Shown here one piece after another: positions 1-12,639 of a stretch of DNA of 64,000 nt (position 1 is its first letter; each line of letters begins with the position of its first letter). A model generated the notes under the pieces. That model was not told the origin of the DNA. It ran no database searches and saw only the letters and a list, made by a program, of their open reading frames with translations. The DNA is taken from NCBI GenBank assembly GCA_029204225.1, contig CM055095.1:39796141-39860140 (forward strand), written 5' to 3'. Made by a program: the position numbers and the translations under genes. Source of the stretch: Diphasiastrum complanatum. Its lineage: Eukaryota > Streptophyta > Lycopodiopsida > Lycopodiales > Lycopodiaceae.

Positions 1-25
1 AGCTTGTAAAGGTAGCTTTACAACA
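1..25 (-). mobile_element. Terminal 25 bp of an inverted family-A LTR
   Basis: These bases are the reverse complement of the first 25 bp of the family-A LTR (TGTTGTAAAGCTACC...), whose full copies lie at 33237 and 36819. The sequence stops exactly at the LTR terminus and continues into the middle of a plus-oriented A LTR. I infer that an A element or solo LTR in minus orientation was inserted into an older A LTR. The next five bases (GCGAG, 26-30) should be its target-site duplication, but the other end lies outside the window. Confidence 0.8.
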
Positions 26-863
26 GCGAGCTCCAACCAAGTCTCAGCCTCCCTTGCTGGAATGTTGTCATGGCTCTCGCCTTGGCATGCTAGCGCCCCA
101 GAGACTAGGGTCGGTCACACACTTGAAATGTAACCTTCTCAGATTTATCAATAAAGTGGGATTTTCCTCAAACTGACTCTGATTACCTTCTGGGTTTCAG
201 TGTTCGGTAAAAGCACCAGTTGTAAGGCCGCTTTCAAAATTTTTAACTTGGCACATAGCTGAGGGTCGTATCCTGGGACGCCAGCAGTATGCCATCGGGA
301 CCATTCGATCCGTGGCGCCAGCGGTATGATGTCGGGACAATTTGGTCCAGGAACTGGTTGTTTCCATATCTGTCGCGGCTTGTGGTTTTGAGTGTTTCTT
401 GCATGAACGTGAATGGGTTAAGCTCTTGGGGAACGGGCTCTAACCTGTCGGCTGAGTTGGATGGCTTGCTTGGGTGGATGTTACCTGTTTATGGCTGTCC
501 AGTCTGGCGTGGCGCCAGGTTGGCTTCCAGCACCTGTGACGAAGCTTGCAGTTGGTTAAGTCTGATATAAGTCAGACCGCTTGCTTGGAATGGATGTTAC
601 TCGTTTGTAACGAAGCTTCGAGTTGGTTAAGTTTGATGTATGTCGGGCAGCTTGCTTGGAGGGAAGTCAGCCACATCGAGACCCCCGATCTGGCATGGCG
701 CCAGGTTGGATCTCAATGTTGGTTTTCGGAACTTCAAGTTGGTTAAGTCTGATCGTTGTTGGCGAGTTGGCTGCTTGTATGTCAAGTGAGTTTGGATGGC
801 AAGAGTTGAAGGCTGGGAAGCTAAGTCGTGGTTCCCGGCTCCCTTTGGGATGCCTGCGCTACA
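26..863 (+). mobile_element. Family-A LTR, 3' two-thirds (interrupted by the insertion at 25)
   Basis: It matches the family-A LTR from the GCGAGCTCC position to the terminal CTACA and is nearly identical to 33645-34481 and 37227-38063. It carries the LTR poly(A) signal AATAAA in the same place. No primer-binding site follows 863, so it is a 3' LTR or a solo LTR. Small open frames inside it recur in every LTR copy only because the LTR is repeated, and I do not treat them as genes. Confidence 0.9.
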
Positions 864-1440
864 CTACTTGACTGGCTCACCACAGGTCGGAGGCTCAATC
901 CTTGACGTTCTAACTTGCTCTGGGACCTTAGGGAGCGTCACCCCTTAGAGTCTTACAGGGCACGCTGGGTGCACCTGAGTCAACTTTAGAACAATACCAC
1001 TTCTATTAGAAGGAAAACAAATTGTTATAACCAGCAGGATCCTGGATTACTTGGAGAATGGAGTTACGAACAGTTCTTTGTGTTTGAAATCAGATTATCA
1101 GTGTAGGAGTCATAGACTGCCGTGAAAGAAAGATTGCAAAAACAATTAGGCTTCCGAGACAACCATGTAATCTCTGATACTGATAACCTGATATTAAAAG
1201 AGTGTAAAATCAATTTAGGTGTCGTAGATAGCCATACAATTCTCTGATAATGGTGTTTGTGTAAAAGGGAGTGAGAGTTATCATTCAACAAGAATGCAAC
1301 GAAGTAGAACAATAGCGAATCTGTATAATGAAAGGTTGTAAAAACAACAATCAGACCACAATACAATTGCGCTGATAAGCGCGTGATCCTACTTACAAAT
1401 CCAAGAACAATTCACAACTACAAATATAGGCCCATTGCCA
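864..1440. other. Unassigned sequence right of the A LTR
   Basis: I see no coding region here. About 20 bases near 878-897 (CACCACAGGTCGGAGGCTCA) resemble, with one mismatch, the reverse complement of a stretch near 36655 inside the complete A element. A degraded inverted A internal region is therefore possible but weakly supported. Confidence 0.3.
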
Positions 1441-1487
1441 CGCACATAAGACGGGGACCAGATTTGACCCGATGGCCCTCATGTGGC

Positions 1488-1862
1488 AATCACGTCGCAA
1501 ATTGTGTGGCAATGAATGCATGGCACTGCCACGCCGTCAAAGTATTCTGTCATCGGCTCTTTCTCCAAACAGATTTTGGAGGGGGGGGGGCGGCTCAGAG
1601 CAATTCAAATCCGCGTGGCACTGCCAAGCATGGTAGTGCCACGCATGGCACTGCCACGCTTAAAATTCTGAAAATTTGCCACGCGTGGTACTGCCACGCA
1701 TGGCATTTTTTTTCCAGAATGCTGAATTTTGCCACGCGTGGCAAAATTCTTGAAATTTTTTTTGAAGTTTGCCACGCGTGGCAAATTTTTCCAGCAAGCA
1801 AAAACTTGCCACACCGTGGCAAGTTTTCGGGAATTGTTTTTTAGGGCGTGGCACTGCCACGC
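1488..1862. repeat. Cluster of palindromes with core GCCACGCGTGGC
   Basis: At least eight inverted repeats built from TGGC/GCCA arms lie within 375 bp. The best are a perfect 26-bp palindrome at 1724-1749 (arm GAATTTTGCCACG), an 18-bp one at 1768-1785, a 12-bp-arm hairpin with a 3-base loop at 1801-1827, and GCGTGGC-ACT-GCCACGC at 1846-1862. Other units near 1520, 1615, 1646, 1675 and 1686 use the same core. Flanking arms differ between units but remain complementary within each unit. A short G run lies at 1580-1590. No frame is convincingly coding. Confidence 0.8.
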
Positions 1863-1943
1863 AAAAATATTTTGACAAAAAAAAAATCCGTGAAATGGAA
1901 AAGGTGGGGGCCTCGACTCCATTTGCAAATAGATTTTGTGAAG

Positions 1944-1966
1944 AGAAGCTTTTGAAAGAAAAGCTT

Positions 1967-2011
<45 letters not shown>

Positions 2012-2234
2012 TTTTGTTGGTTAGTTTTTCATTGTTTATTGGTTGGTTAGTGAATGATTGTTCATCGTTGGCTTTTGTTGAAAAAAGCTATGCAATTTTG
2101 AAGGAAAGGAGACAATCCAAGCAAATGCATAAGGTATGTTAGGCATTCTAAAGAAAAGCTTTTGAGAGAGAGAGAGAGAGAGCGAGAGAGAGATAGGTGA
2201 GATAGTTTTGTTTGTTAGTTTTTCATTGTTTATT
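1944..2234 (+). repeat. Two direct ~90-bp repeats, each with a (GA)n microsatellite
   Basis: Unit 1 (1944-2034) and unit 2 (2148-2234) share AAAGAAAAGCTTTTGGAGAG-type sequence, a GA run (1969-2008 and 2164-2193) and the following AGATAGTTTTGTTNGTTAGTTTTTCATTG-like stretch. The sequence between them is unrelated low-complexity DNA. Confidence 0.75.
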
Positions 2235-2239
2235 CATGA

Positions 2240-2812
2240 GGTATATTATGCATTCTAAATTTTGGTAGATTACATTTGAATCATAAAATGCATTTTCATA
2301 TTATCTTCAACATGGTGAGATTGATGTTACAATGATTAATGATTCTTAATTGAACAATGATTCTTTGATTTGTATTCTAACAATTACCATTTTGTTGATT
2401 GATTTGTAAACTAACAATGATTATTTGATTTGTAATCTAACAATGATTTGGTTTTCATTATTTGCTTTTATAGAGAAAAAAAGAGATGCATCTTAGAAGG
2501 AATTAAAGATCTTCCAAACAATAGATGAGGTATGTTTTTATCATCTTAAATTGATGTTTTTGTTTGTTTTTTATTGTTTGTATATATTTACAGCAAATTT
2601 ATACAAGATGAAATAGAAAAACATAAACAATAAACAATCATTCCATACATAATGAGATAGAGATGATCAAATACAAAAGCTTATATTCATAATTCAAAAA
2701 AGTGTACATATTCGCATCTAATTCATGAAAAGAGCATTGATACTAATACCCTTTTTTTCTACTTTTGCAAATACTAAAAATACATCAAATATAAGAAGTA
2801 ATAGTAGGATTC
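2240..2812. other. AT-rich non-coding stretch with short tandem repeats
   Basis: Between 2330 and 2455 a ~33-bp unit (GATTTGTAATCTAACAATGA) recurs three to four times with changes. No coding frame is supported. The right end is the 3' flank of the minus-strand gene that stops at 2813. Confidence 0.5.
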
Positions 2813-3854
2813 TTAGTCTTCGCTATCTTCTCCCTCATCGTTGTCCGATCCTTCGTCTTCGCCTTTGTCCCCTTCATCTTCATTCCCTTCTTTTCCTTGG
2901 TTTCCTCCCGTACTTTCTTCCACAAAGGAAGCGGATGTCCTCTACATACACATTCACAAAACAAATTAATAATTATTAGCTAAACACATGTCATAAAAAT
3001 GAAATGAAATACAAATTGTGTATCAAAAATAAGAGAAATACAAATTATGTAGCAAAAATTTACCCTTGGATGTACGCCTTGTGCCACAAGATGATCAAGC
3101 AAGGCACTATAGCCTTGGCGATATCCAATATTGTACTCACCATTTGTATACTTATGCCCATAATCTTCAACCTACATCAACACAAATCGATGATTAGAAA
3201 AAAACAAAAAAATATTGGTAAACAATAAACATATGAAATGCAATTAGCTAAAAGAGAATTGCTTACAAATTGGGCATGCATATTGGCCTTGCCTCCCGAT
3301 CCGAGGTGAGATTGGCCTAAAAGATTAAGCCTTGATTTTGTTGCTTCTCTTTGTTGCTTAAAGCGCTCGGGATTAGGATGCTTGGATTCATAAACAACGT
3401 TTCTCCAATCTTTTCTAGATGCCCATCCTGGCCTCTTCTTGCCTTTACTACATAATCGTCTTAATGATTGGCGCTTATGACGAATAGGCGTACACATGCT
3501 CGTCTTTGCCCATTTGTCATTAAATCGATTTGGTTGTGGAAACTCAAGGTACACTACATCAAGTATCTTGTCTTTGTCCCCTTGGTCTTGTTGCTCCCAA
3601 GGGTTAAAGAAATCGTGACCAAAGTATTTAAGAGTAAGGTTGTGCAATCAAATGATGACGACCTTACCCCTAATGTCCATGCTGATGGAACCGTCCTCAT
3701 CAATGTCATAGGAAATATTCGTGGATTCTTCCGACAACATCTCTGTCGAAACGAATCCACGATCTTGTTGATTGGATTCTCCTTTGGAAAGACAAAGGGC
3801 TTTCATCTTTGCCTTACCTCGGGAGATAGCATAGTATAAAAATCTCGCACTCAA
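2813..3854 (-). CDS. Spliced transposase-like gene (possible Ptta/En/Spm family), start unresolved
   Basis: Three exons can be joined in frame on the minus strand. Exon 1 ends at 3267 (...HAQF) before GTAAGC. Exon 2 is 3064-3171 (36 codons, VEDYGHKYTNGEYNIGY...) between a GATGTAG acceptor and a GTAAAT donor. Exon 3 is 2813-2941 (43 codons) after a GTATGTAG acceptor and ends in an acidic tail (GNEDEGDKGEDEGSDNDEGE...) and TAA. All junctions are phase 0, which is good evidence for a once-functional spliced gene. Exon 1 (3267-3647) is basic, with RKDWRNVVYESKHPNPERF and a SHLGSGGKANMHAQF block resembling the His/Gly-Ser segment of plant Ptta/En/Spm transposases; that family call is tentative. 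The same frame continues to 3854 but is broken by a TGA at 3648-3650, which could be a mutation or lie in another intron. Terminal inverted repeats were not found. Confidence 0.5.
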
Positions 3855-4005
3855 TCGAAATCTGATTCTGAGGCTTGTCCTCTTCCACCGGAAGAGGATC
3901 TTGGCCTCCTCCTTGATGCTCCGCTACCGCTAGTAGACAAGACTATTGAGAGAAAGATATGAAGTTGTGAAAAGAACTTGGAAAGATATCAAATATGAAA
4001 AATGA

Positions 4006-4125
<120 letters not shown>

Positions 4126-4260
4126 TGTGAGAGAGTGAAAAAGAAAAGCAAACTTTGAAATGTGTGAAAAATGAAAAGGAGGTATGAAAGAGTGTGTGAG
4201 AGAGAAAGAGAGATTGGAAATTGGAGAGTGAAAGATGTGTTTGTGTGTGTGTGTGTGTCT

Positions 4261-4920
4261 TGTGAAAGATCTCAGATCCTTATGATCCAATCTACTTGAA
4301 TGATCTTTGGTTAGAAAGAAAAATACACTACCAATTTCACCAATGTAGAAAAATCAGCATCTACACACAATTTGAGATGCAAACACTAATAGAACTTGAT
4401 CAAACTTGAATGAAATGATTATGTACAGTTGCTGTCCGTACAAAACCAGCAAGCTACTATATTTCACACGTGTGGATCCAAAAATAGCAAATATAGATCA
4501 TTCTACACATAGAATTGCAAGCAATCACCAAGATAGTGCATCAATGGATAGTAGAACCCAAGAGAACCATGTATAAGCATGAAATGAGATAGAGAAGAGA
4601 GAAGATAACTCTCTCCATGAGTTACATCCTTTTATAACAGGTCCAAACCCTGTTTGGCCACTTGGCTTTCCCACCAAAATGCTAACCCTACCAATTTTGG
4701 GTCTAGATTCAATGTACCCAACTTATTCAAATTCAATCTTCTCAAACTCGAATTCTATCTTTCCCACACTTTCAAAAAGTGTTTATTCAAATGAAATTTA
4801 GACTAATGAACTTTGAAAAGTCAACCTCTAAGTCTAAAACAAGTTTTGGCCTCAATATGCCAAATATGGAAATATTGCAAAATGTGATGAAACTAGTTGA
4901 ATCTTTCACACTCCCTCTTC
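4261..4920 (-). repeat. 3' LTR of copia element F
   Basis: It reads TGTGAAAGAT...CTTTCACA and aligns along its length with 10704-11352, and in the other orientation with 21949-22596. The polypurine tract abuts it at 4921. It belongs to the minus-strand element, so this is the downstream LTR. Confidence 0.92.
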
Positions 4921-5479
4921 AACTAGTTTTAGCATAGACTTTGATAATATTCCAAGTGAAGTCCTATTCTTCATGAACAAGTCTTTTCCCAATGCTTTGG
5001 TGAAGATATCAGCTACACATTCCCTTGAAGACACATGTTGAAGCTCCACCTCCTTTGCAATGACTCGCTCCCTCACAAAATGATATTGTATCTCAATATG
5101 CTTGCTTCTAGCATGAAAGATAGGATTGGATGCCATTCTTTGGGCTGATTGATTGTCACAAAAGATGATTGGGCTCTCTGAAAATCTAGCAAGTGAAGAT
5201 CCTTGATCATCCTCTTGATCCATACCATCTCCTTTGTGCAATGTGTAAGAGCTTTGTACTCGGCCTCACTAGATGACAATGAGATAGTGGCTTGTTTCTT
5301 TGACATTCATGATATAGCTCCATCACCTATGAAAATACAATAAGAACTAATGGATATCCATTACATCTCCAGCATAGTCCGAATCTGAAAATCCAAAAAG
5401 ATTAGGTGATCATCCCTCATACAATATGCCAAAATCTCAAGTTCCAATGATGTACCTCAAAACTCGCTTTCCTAGCTTC
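4921..5479 (-). pseudogene. RNase H end of copia F pol (second part)
   Basis: Translated on the minus strand, this continues the polymerase reading after the inserted A LTR. Recognisable blocks are RVLRYI, SKKQATISLSSSEAEYKAL, then in another frame FCDNQSAQRMASNP, HARSKHIEIQYHFVRE and VADIFTKALGKDLF, the usual RNase H tail of plant copia elements. A frameshift near 5170, stops near 5290-5440 and loss of part of the segment around the ADWAGD-type motif make it non-functional. It ends near the polypurine tract at 4921. Confidence 0.88.
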
Positions 5480-6724
5480 TGTAGCGCAGGCATCCCAAAG
5501 GGAGCCGAGAACCACGACTTAGCTTCCCAGCCTTCAACTCTTGCCATCCGAACCCACTTGACATACAAGCAGCCAACTTGCCAACAACGATCAGACTTAA
5601 CCAACTTGAAGTTCCGAGGACCAACATTGAGATCCAACCTGGCGCCATGCCAGATCGGGGGTCCCGATGTGGGTGACTTCCCTCCAAGCAAGCCGCCCGA
5701 CATACATCAAACTTAACCAACTCAAAGCTTCGTTACAAACGAGTAACATCCATTCCAAGCAAGCGGTCTGACTTACATCAGACTTAACCAACTGAAAGCT
5801 TCGTCACGAGCGCTGGAAGCCAACCTGGCGCCACGCCAGACTGGACAGCCATAAACAGGTAACATCCACCCAAGCAAGCCATCCAACTCAGCCGACAGGT
5901 TAGAGCCCGTTCCCCAAGAGCTTAACCCATTCACGTTCATGCAAGGAACACTCAAAACCACAAGCCGCGACAGATATGGAAACAACCAGTTCCTGGACCA
6001 AATGGTCCCGACAGCATACCGCTGGCGCCATGGACCGAATGGTCCCGACGGCATACCGCTGGCGTCCCGGGATACGACCCTCAGCTATGTGCCAAGTTAA
6101 AATTTTTGAAAGCGGCCTTACAACTGGCGCTTTTACCGAACACTGAAACCCAGAAGGTAATCAGAGTCAGTTTGAGAAAAATCCCACTTTATTGATAAAT
6201 CTGAGAAGGTTACATTTCAAGTGTGTGACCGACCCTAGTCTCCGGGGCGCTAGCATGCCAAGGCGAGAGCCATGACAACATTTCAGCAAGGGAGGCTGAG
6301 ACTTGGTTGGAGCTCGCCCTGAGTCGCAACCCGCACTCCCCTATAGTATTGGTGTGATTCGGCACCCCCCCTCATACCAAGCACTCTACCCAAGCTGGTA
6401 AAGCACATTTCTCTCTCTCTAGGATTTTCTCTTTCTAGAAAGTCATTTTCTCTCTCTAGATTTTATTGATCCTCAGGCTTCCTTTAATCATGCCTAGATC
6501 GTGTGAGGTGATTGCACATCGATCTGAGCTCTCTGGACTTCGCTAGAACCGATCAAAGATTTTCAGCCATAGGAACTTGGCGCCGGCTGGATTCTGGTCA
6601 CAATGGTGCCGGGAGCGGCGCCGGCGCCGTTGGCGCCGGGAGCAACAGGGGCGCTGCTGGCGTCGGGGACATAGCTAGCGCCGATGGCGCTGGAAGTAAA
6701 GCTTGTAAAGGTAGCTTTACAACA
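5480..6724 (-). mobile_element. Solo family-A LTR, inserted in copia F
   Basis: A 1245-bp A LTR in minus orientation, running TGTAGCGCAGG...CTTTACAACA on the plus strand. It is flanked by the perfect 5-bp target-site duplication GCTTC (5475-5479 and 6725-6729). No internal region is present, so it is the product of LTR-LTR recombination. Removing it and one GCTTC rejoins the RT and RNase H coding of the host element. The start of the LTR (6600-6700 here) is rich in GGCGCC. Confidence 0.96.
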
Positions 6725-7574
6725 GCTTCCAATGCTCCTCACTAGGATCTTGCATGAATTGACTCAATCTTCCAACACAATAGCTTAGATCAGGTCTAGT
6801 AATGGTTAGATAGATGAGTGAACCAACTAGCTTTCTATAGAGAGTAATGTCCTTGAAGGATCTTTCATTACCTCTTATAGTAAGCTTTACATGAGACTCC
6901 ATAGGTGTATCAATAGCTTTTGCATCTACCATATGAAATCTTTCTAGAATAGAATTAGCATACTTCTCTTGACAAATGAAAGTAGATTGAGAAGATCTAA
7001 TGACTTCTATTCCTAAAATGTAATGCAAATTACCAAGATCATGCACCTCAAACTCCTTCTTAAGAGCATTCTTGATATCTTCCACATCTTGATTGTCTCC
7101 ACCACTCAAGATGATATCATCCACATAGATTAGCAAGATGGTAACGTCATTTCTAGCAAACCTATAATAAAGTGAATGATCATACTCACTCATAACAAAG
7201 CCTTGAGAGAGTAAAAAAGTGTTAAGCTTAGCATACCAACTCCTAGGTGCTTGCTTAAGGCCATACAAACTCTTTTGTAGAAAACACACATGATTTGGCT
7301 TTGTTGATGAGATGTAGCTCTTGGGTTGCTCCATGTATACTTCCTCCTCAAGATCACCATTCAAGAATGCATTTGAAATGTCCATTTGCCATAGATCCCA
7401 TCCATAAAGTGTAGCAAGTGAAATGATGACTCGAATGCTTACCATCTTTGCCACGGGTGCAAAGGTCTCATCATAGTCAATTCCTTGTTGTTGAGCATAT
7501 CCTTTTGCCACTAACCTTGCCTTGTACTTGTTGATAGATCCATCTTGGTTTGTCTTCACCTTGAAGATCCATTT
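6725..7574 (-). pseudogene. Reverse transcriptase of copia F
   Basis: The minus-strand frame carries the copia RT signature in order: KWIFKVK, YKARLVAKGYAQQQGIDY.ETFAPVA, QMDISNAFLNGDLEEEVYMEQP, LYGLKQAPRSWY and the catalytic LLIYVDDIIL, then the start of RNase H (SLIYLTITRPDLSYCVGRLSQFM). The RT would copy element RNA in cytoplasmic virus-like particles. A TGA at about 7577-7579, where a Cys or similar codon is expected just before KWIF, separates it from the integrase frame. The frame is otherwise open up to the inserted solo LTR. Confidence 0.93.
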
Positions 7575-8879
7575 TCATCCAATAGCTTTCTTGTCCTTAG
7601 GCAACTCCACCAATCTCCATGTTCCATTCTTCATAAGAGCTTGATACTCAAGATCCATTGCTTGGATCCACTCCTCTTCTTTCCTTGCTTGATCTGCACT
7701 TGTAGGCTCATCCAAAGAGGTTAGGAAAGCAACATAATTTCCAGAAACTACTTGCTTACCCTTTTGATCATATGTGAGCCTTGAAGGTACTTGTCTTTCT
7801 CTTGATGTTCTCCTTGGCTTTTGACTTGGTGAAGGTCCATCATCACCACCATCCAAAGTAGGATCCTTCTCATCAGCATCAAGAATGCTAGAACCATCTA
7901 CTTTACCGTCAATCATGCTTGAAGACACCTTTGGAATGTTTCCCTCATCAAAAATGACATCTCTACCAACAATCACTTTGTTAGTAGAAGGAATGTAAAC
8001 CTTGTAGGCTTTACTCACCTCACTATATCCAACAAAAATACCTCTTCTTGAAGATGGATCCTCCTTGGTCCTATCATCAAGAGTAATGTTGACATAGCAT
8101 GTGCATCCAAAGGTTCTTAGAAAGTTGACACTCGGCCTCCTCTTGAATAGCATCTCAAAAGGTGTCCTTCCATCCATAATAGCACTCGGCCACCTATTGC
8201 ACAAGAAATTGGCACACAACAAAGCTTGATCCCAAAATGGTTTGTCAAGATTAGCACTTAACCTCATAGCTTTAGCACTTTCACATAAAGTTCTATTCTT
8301 CCTTTCAGCCACTCCATTTTGTTGTGGGGTCCTTGATGTTGTATACTCCCTCTTGATCCCATGCTCATCACAAAAGGCCTTGAGCTTGTTAGATATGTAA
8401 TCACCACCATTGTCACCTCTCAAGCACTTGATCTTTGTGGAGAATTGGTTCTCCCTTGCATTCTTGAACTTGACAAAGACATCATACACTTCATCCTTGC
8501 TCTTTAGTAGATAGATCCAACAAAATCTACTAAAATCATCAATGAATGTTACATACATCTTAGCTCCACTATTGCTAATTGTAGTAAATCCATGAATATC
8601 CGAATGTACAAGTTGAAAAGGCTTTGTAGATCTAGAAATAGATCTAGTATAAGGTAGTCTATGTGACTTAGACAAAGCATAAGACTCACAAACATGCTTG
8701 TCATTACTTAAAGAACTTGGAAGACCAATCACAACCTTCTTCCTTGCCATTACCTCCAATGACTTGAAGTTGAGGTGTCCCATCCTTTTGTGCCAAACCT
8801 CTTGAATAGAAATTTGCTCCCTTGCAACACATCCAACTTGGTTAGCAATAACACAAGCATCAAGTTTGAACAACTTCCC
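7575..8879 (-). pseudogene. Integrase of copia F
   Basis: The open frame holds the pre-integrase segment (WHKRMGHLNFKSL; the zinc-binding Cys pair is damaged, reading VCESYALSKSH), then the DDE core: HSDIHG, LRGDNGGDY and PQQNGVAERKNRTL. It continues with CNRWPSAIMDGRTPFEM, FGCTCYVN, the GYSEVSKAYKVY block, VIVGRDVIFDEG and the linker to RT. The catalytic acidic residues are present. Only two nonsense changes (8880-8882 upstream, 7577-7579 downstream) separate gag-protease, integrase and RT, so the damage is limited. Confidence 0.93.
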
Positions 8880-10103
8880 TTACCTTTTACCTTTTCCAAT
8901 CAAGACATCCTTCCTTTTGATCAAACAAGCATCTCCATCAAACCCCACCTTGAGGCCCTTACTTAGCATTTGACTCACACTAAGCAAATTCTTGGTAATA
9001 GATGGAATAAACAAGACATCCTCCAAATGAACATTCCTATTTGTAGAGAGAGAAATAGGAATTGTGCCAATCCCTTTGATTGCACACTCACCATCATTGG
9101 CTGTGTAGATCACCCTCTTGTCATCTCCATATGCCAACAAAGAAGTGAAGTACTCTTTGTGAAAGGTCATGTGTGAACTTGCTCCACTATCAATCCACCA
9201 AGGATCTAGATCTCCATCATTAGCAAGCATACATGAAGACATCACAAAAGCATCATCATTTGCATCTTGCACATCCAAACCATCATCATCAAGAGTAAGA
9301 TTACCTTGCTTGTCTCCTTGATCTCTCTTCTTCTTGTAGCACTCACTTGCAAAGTGTCCTTTGATGCCACAATAGAAGCACTTGAGCTTTGATCTATCCT
9401 TCTTTTTGCCACTTGAAGAAGCATCCACTTGATCTTGCCCTTTAGACCACTTGCTTTTGGTTTTGCCCTTGAATTTGCCCTTTGTGAACATAGCATCCTC
9501 TTGAAGTGTCGATGTAGATCCACCTCTTGCTTGAAGCCTATATTCCTCATTGATCAAGATCTCTTGAAGATCCATCAAACTTGGCAAAGTCTTTTGAATA
9601 GAAATACTTTGAACAATGTTAGCATGAGCATCCAACAAGCCATTAAGAATCACTTGAATAAGTTCTCCTTCCTTAATGCTTTCATCTATGCAAGCTAACT
9701 CATCATTCAATGCTTTCATTCTCAAAACAAAAGTACTTGGACTTTCTTCATTCTTTTGCAAACAAGAAAAGATTTGCCTTCTTAGAGTCAACACTCTAGA
9801 AGTAGACTTGGATTCATAAAGCTTCTTCAATGAATTCCAAGCTTCCAAATATGATGTGCACTTACGAACTTCCTTGAGAAGTTCATTGGTAACATTCATC
9901 TTTATCATGTGTAGAGCCTTCTTGGCCCTCTTGTCATACCTCAATTGATCTTGTTGTGTTGCTGGTCTCTCCTCCAAACCTACAACAATATCCAAAACAT
10001 CATTCATCTCAAGAAGTGACTCCATCCTCACTTTCCATAATGAATAGTTACTTGAGGTAAGCCTATCATTAGCTTCCAACATGACTCCAATTGAGGTTGC
10101 CAT
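8880..10103 (-). CDS. Gag and protease of copia F
   Basis: A 407-codon open frame starts at ATG 10103 after a ~590-nt leader from the primer-binding site. The N-terminal half is copia Gag (SSNYSLWKVRMESLL, YLEAWNSLKKLYES, LNDELACIDESI). A CCHC zinc knuckle (CFYCGIKGHFASEC) follows at about residues 246-259. The aspartic protease motif WWIDSGASSHM is at about residue 309, then DVLFIPSITKNLLSVSQM. The product would form the particle shell and the maturation protease. It ends with TAA at 8880, two codons before the KLFKLDA block that normally continues in frame, so the stop is probably a point mutation. Confidence 0.93.
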   Translation of the reverse strand: MATSIGVMLEANDRLTSSNYSLWKVRMESLLEMNDVLDIVVGLEERPATQQDQLRYDKRAKKALHMIKMNVTNELLKEVRKCTSYLEAWNSLKKLYESKSTSRVLTLRRQIFSCLQKNEESPSTFVLRMKALNDELACIDESIKEGELIQVILNGLLDAHANIVQSISIQKTLPSLMDLQEILINEEYRLQARGGSTSTLQEDAMFTKGKFKGKTKSKWSKGQDQVDASSSGKKKDRSKLKCFYCGIKGHFASECYKKKRDQGDKQGNLTLDDDGLDVQDANDDAFVMSSCMLANDGDLDPWWIDSGASSHMTFHKEYFTSLLAYGDDKRVIYTANDGECAIKGIGTIPISLSTNRNVHLEDVLFIPSITKNLLSVSQMLSKGLKVGFDGDACLIKRKDVLIGKGKR

Positions 10104-10690
10104 GTAGCAATGACCTGATCTTCTCTTTCAACCTGTTTCAATGCACAAAGCACTCCTTTGAACAACAACAAATGCTTTCAAAAGAAATCACCAAGATTTG
10201 AAACTATCTCACAAATTCTCTTCTAGCACTTATCCAAGCAAATCAACACATAGAATCATGGAATCTTGATCAACCTATGATCTATCCTCAATCTAATGAC
10301 TTTTGCCACTTCCTAAGATTGAAATACACTCAAATGAAGTCCAGCAACCTCACTATCTAGAGATTCAATCAAAATTAGGGTTTTGACAAAATCACAAAAA
10401 ATTGACTATTCCAAATCTACATGCAAATGCTGAAAATTTGATATGCAATCTATAAGCCACCACTTAGGCTGAACCAATGATCAAAAAATCGGCCAAATCC
10501 AGCATGTGAATTCAAAAAATGGAATTGAACAAGTATATTGACCTATTTAGTGTTTTGATCTACAAAAGATCCAATCTACAAAAACAAAAAATCCGATTTT
10601 GGTGTAGAATCCTCTCTAGCATGCTCGAGACTTGATATCTTCACCAAATCATTGATAGATCTGATTTCCTCCTTCATAACCTGAAACACA
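10104..10690 (-). other. Untranslated leader of copia F
   Basis: Non-coding sequence between the primer-binding site and the Gag ATG. It is shared with 22610-23007 and, for its end, with 46995-47280, showing that these are pieces of the same family. Confidence 0.8.
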
Positions 10691-10703
10691 AGCTCTGATA
10701 CCA
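10691..10703 (-). promoter_or_regulatory. Primer-binding site of copia F (tRNA-iMet type)
   Basis: On the minus strand it reads TGGTATCAGAGCT directly after the LTR end. This is complementary to the 3' end of plant initiator methionine tRNA, the usual primer for plant copia minus-strand DNA synthesis. Confidence 0.93.
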
Positions 10704-12520
<1,817 letters not shown>

Positions 12521-12639
12521 CTTTTTCATCTCTCTCCCTCAAAATTAACATTAACATACTATCAACAAGTAAACTATTCATGAAACATGCCCCCATGATA
12601 GCATAGTTGCTCTTGACTCAAAAGAGAGATATATTACTA

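Noticed and set aside
289-871. Overlapping 60-140 codon open frames (MPSGPFGPW..., MVKFDVCRAA...) that recur at 289, 5437, 33907 and 37489
   Set aside because: They are inside family-A LTRs, occur in several conflicting frames, and are conserved only because the LTR itself is repeated. No domain is seen.
1488-1862. CRISPR-like array
   Set aside because: Units are palindromes of unequal length with unequal spacing and no unique equal-length spacers, in a plant nuclear context.
6512-6745. Ala/Gly-rich open frame starting MHIDLSSLDF, repeated in each A LTR
   Set aside because: It is antisense to the LTR and produced by the GGCGCC repeats. There is no independent evidence of translation.
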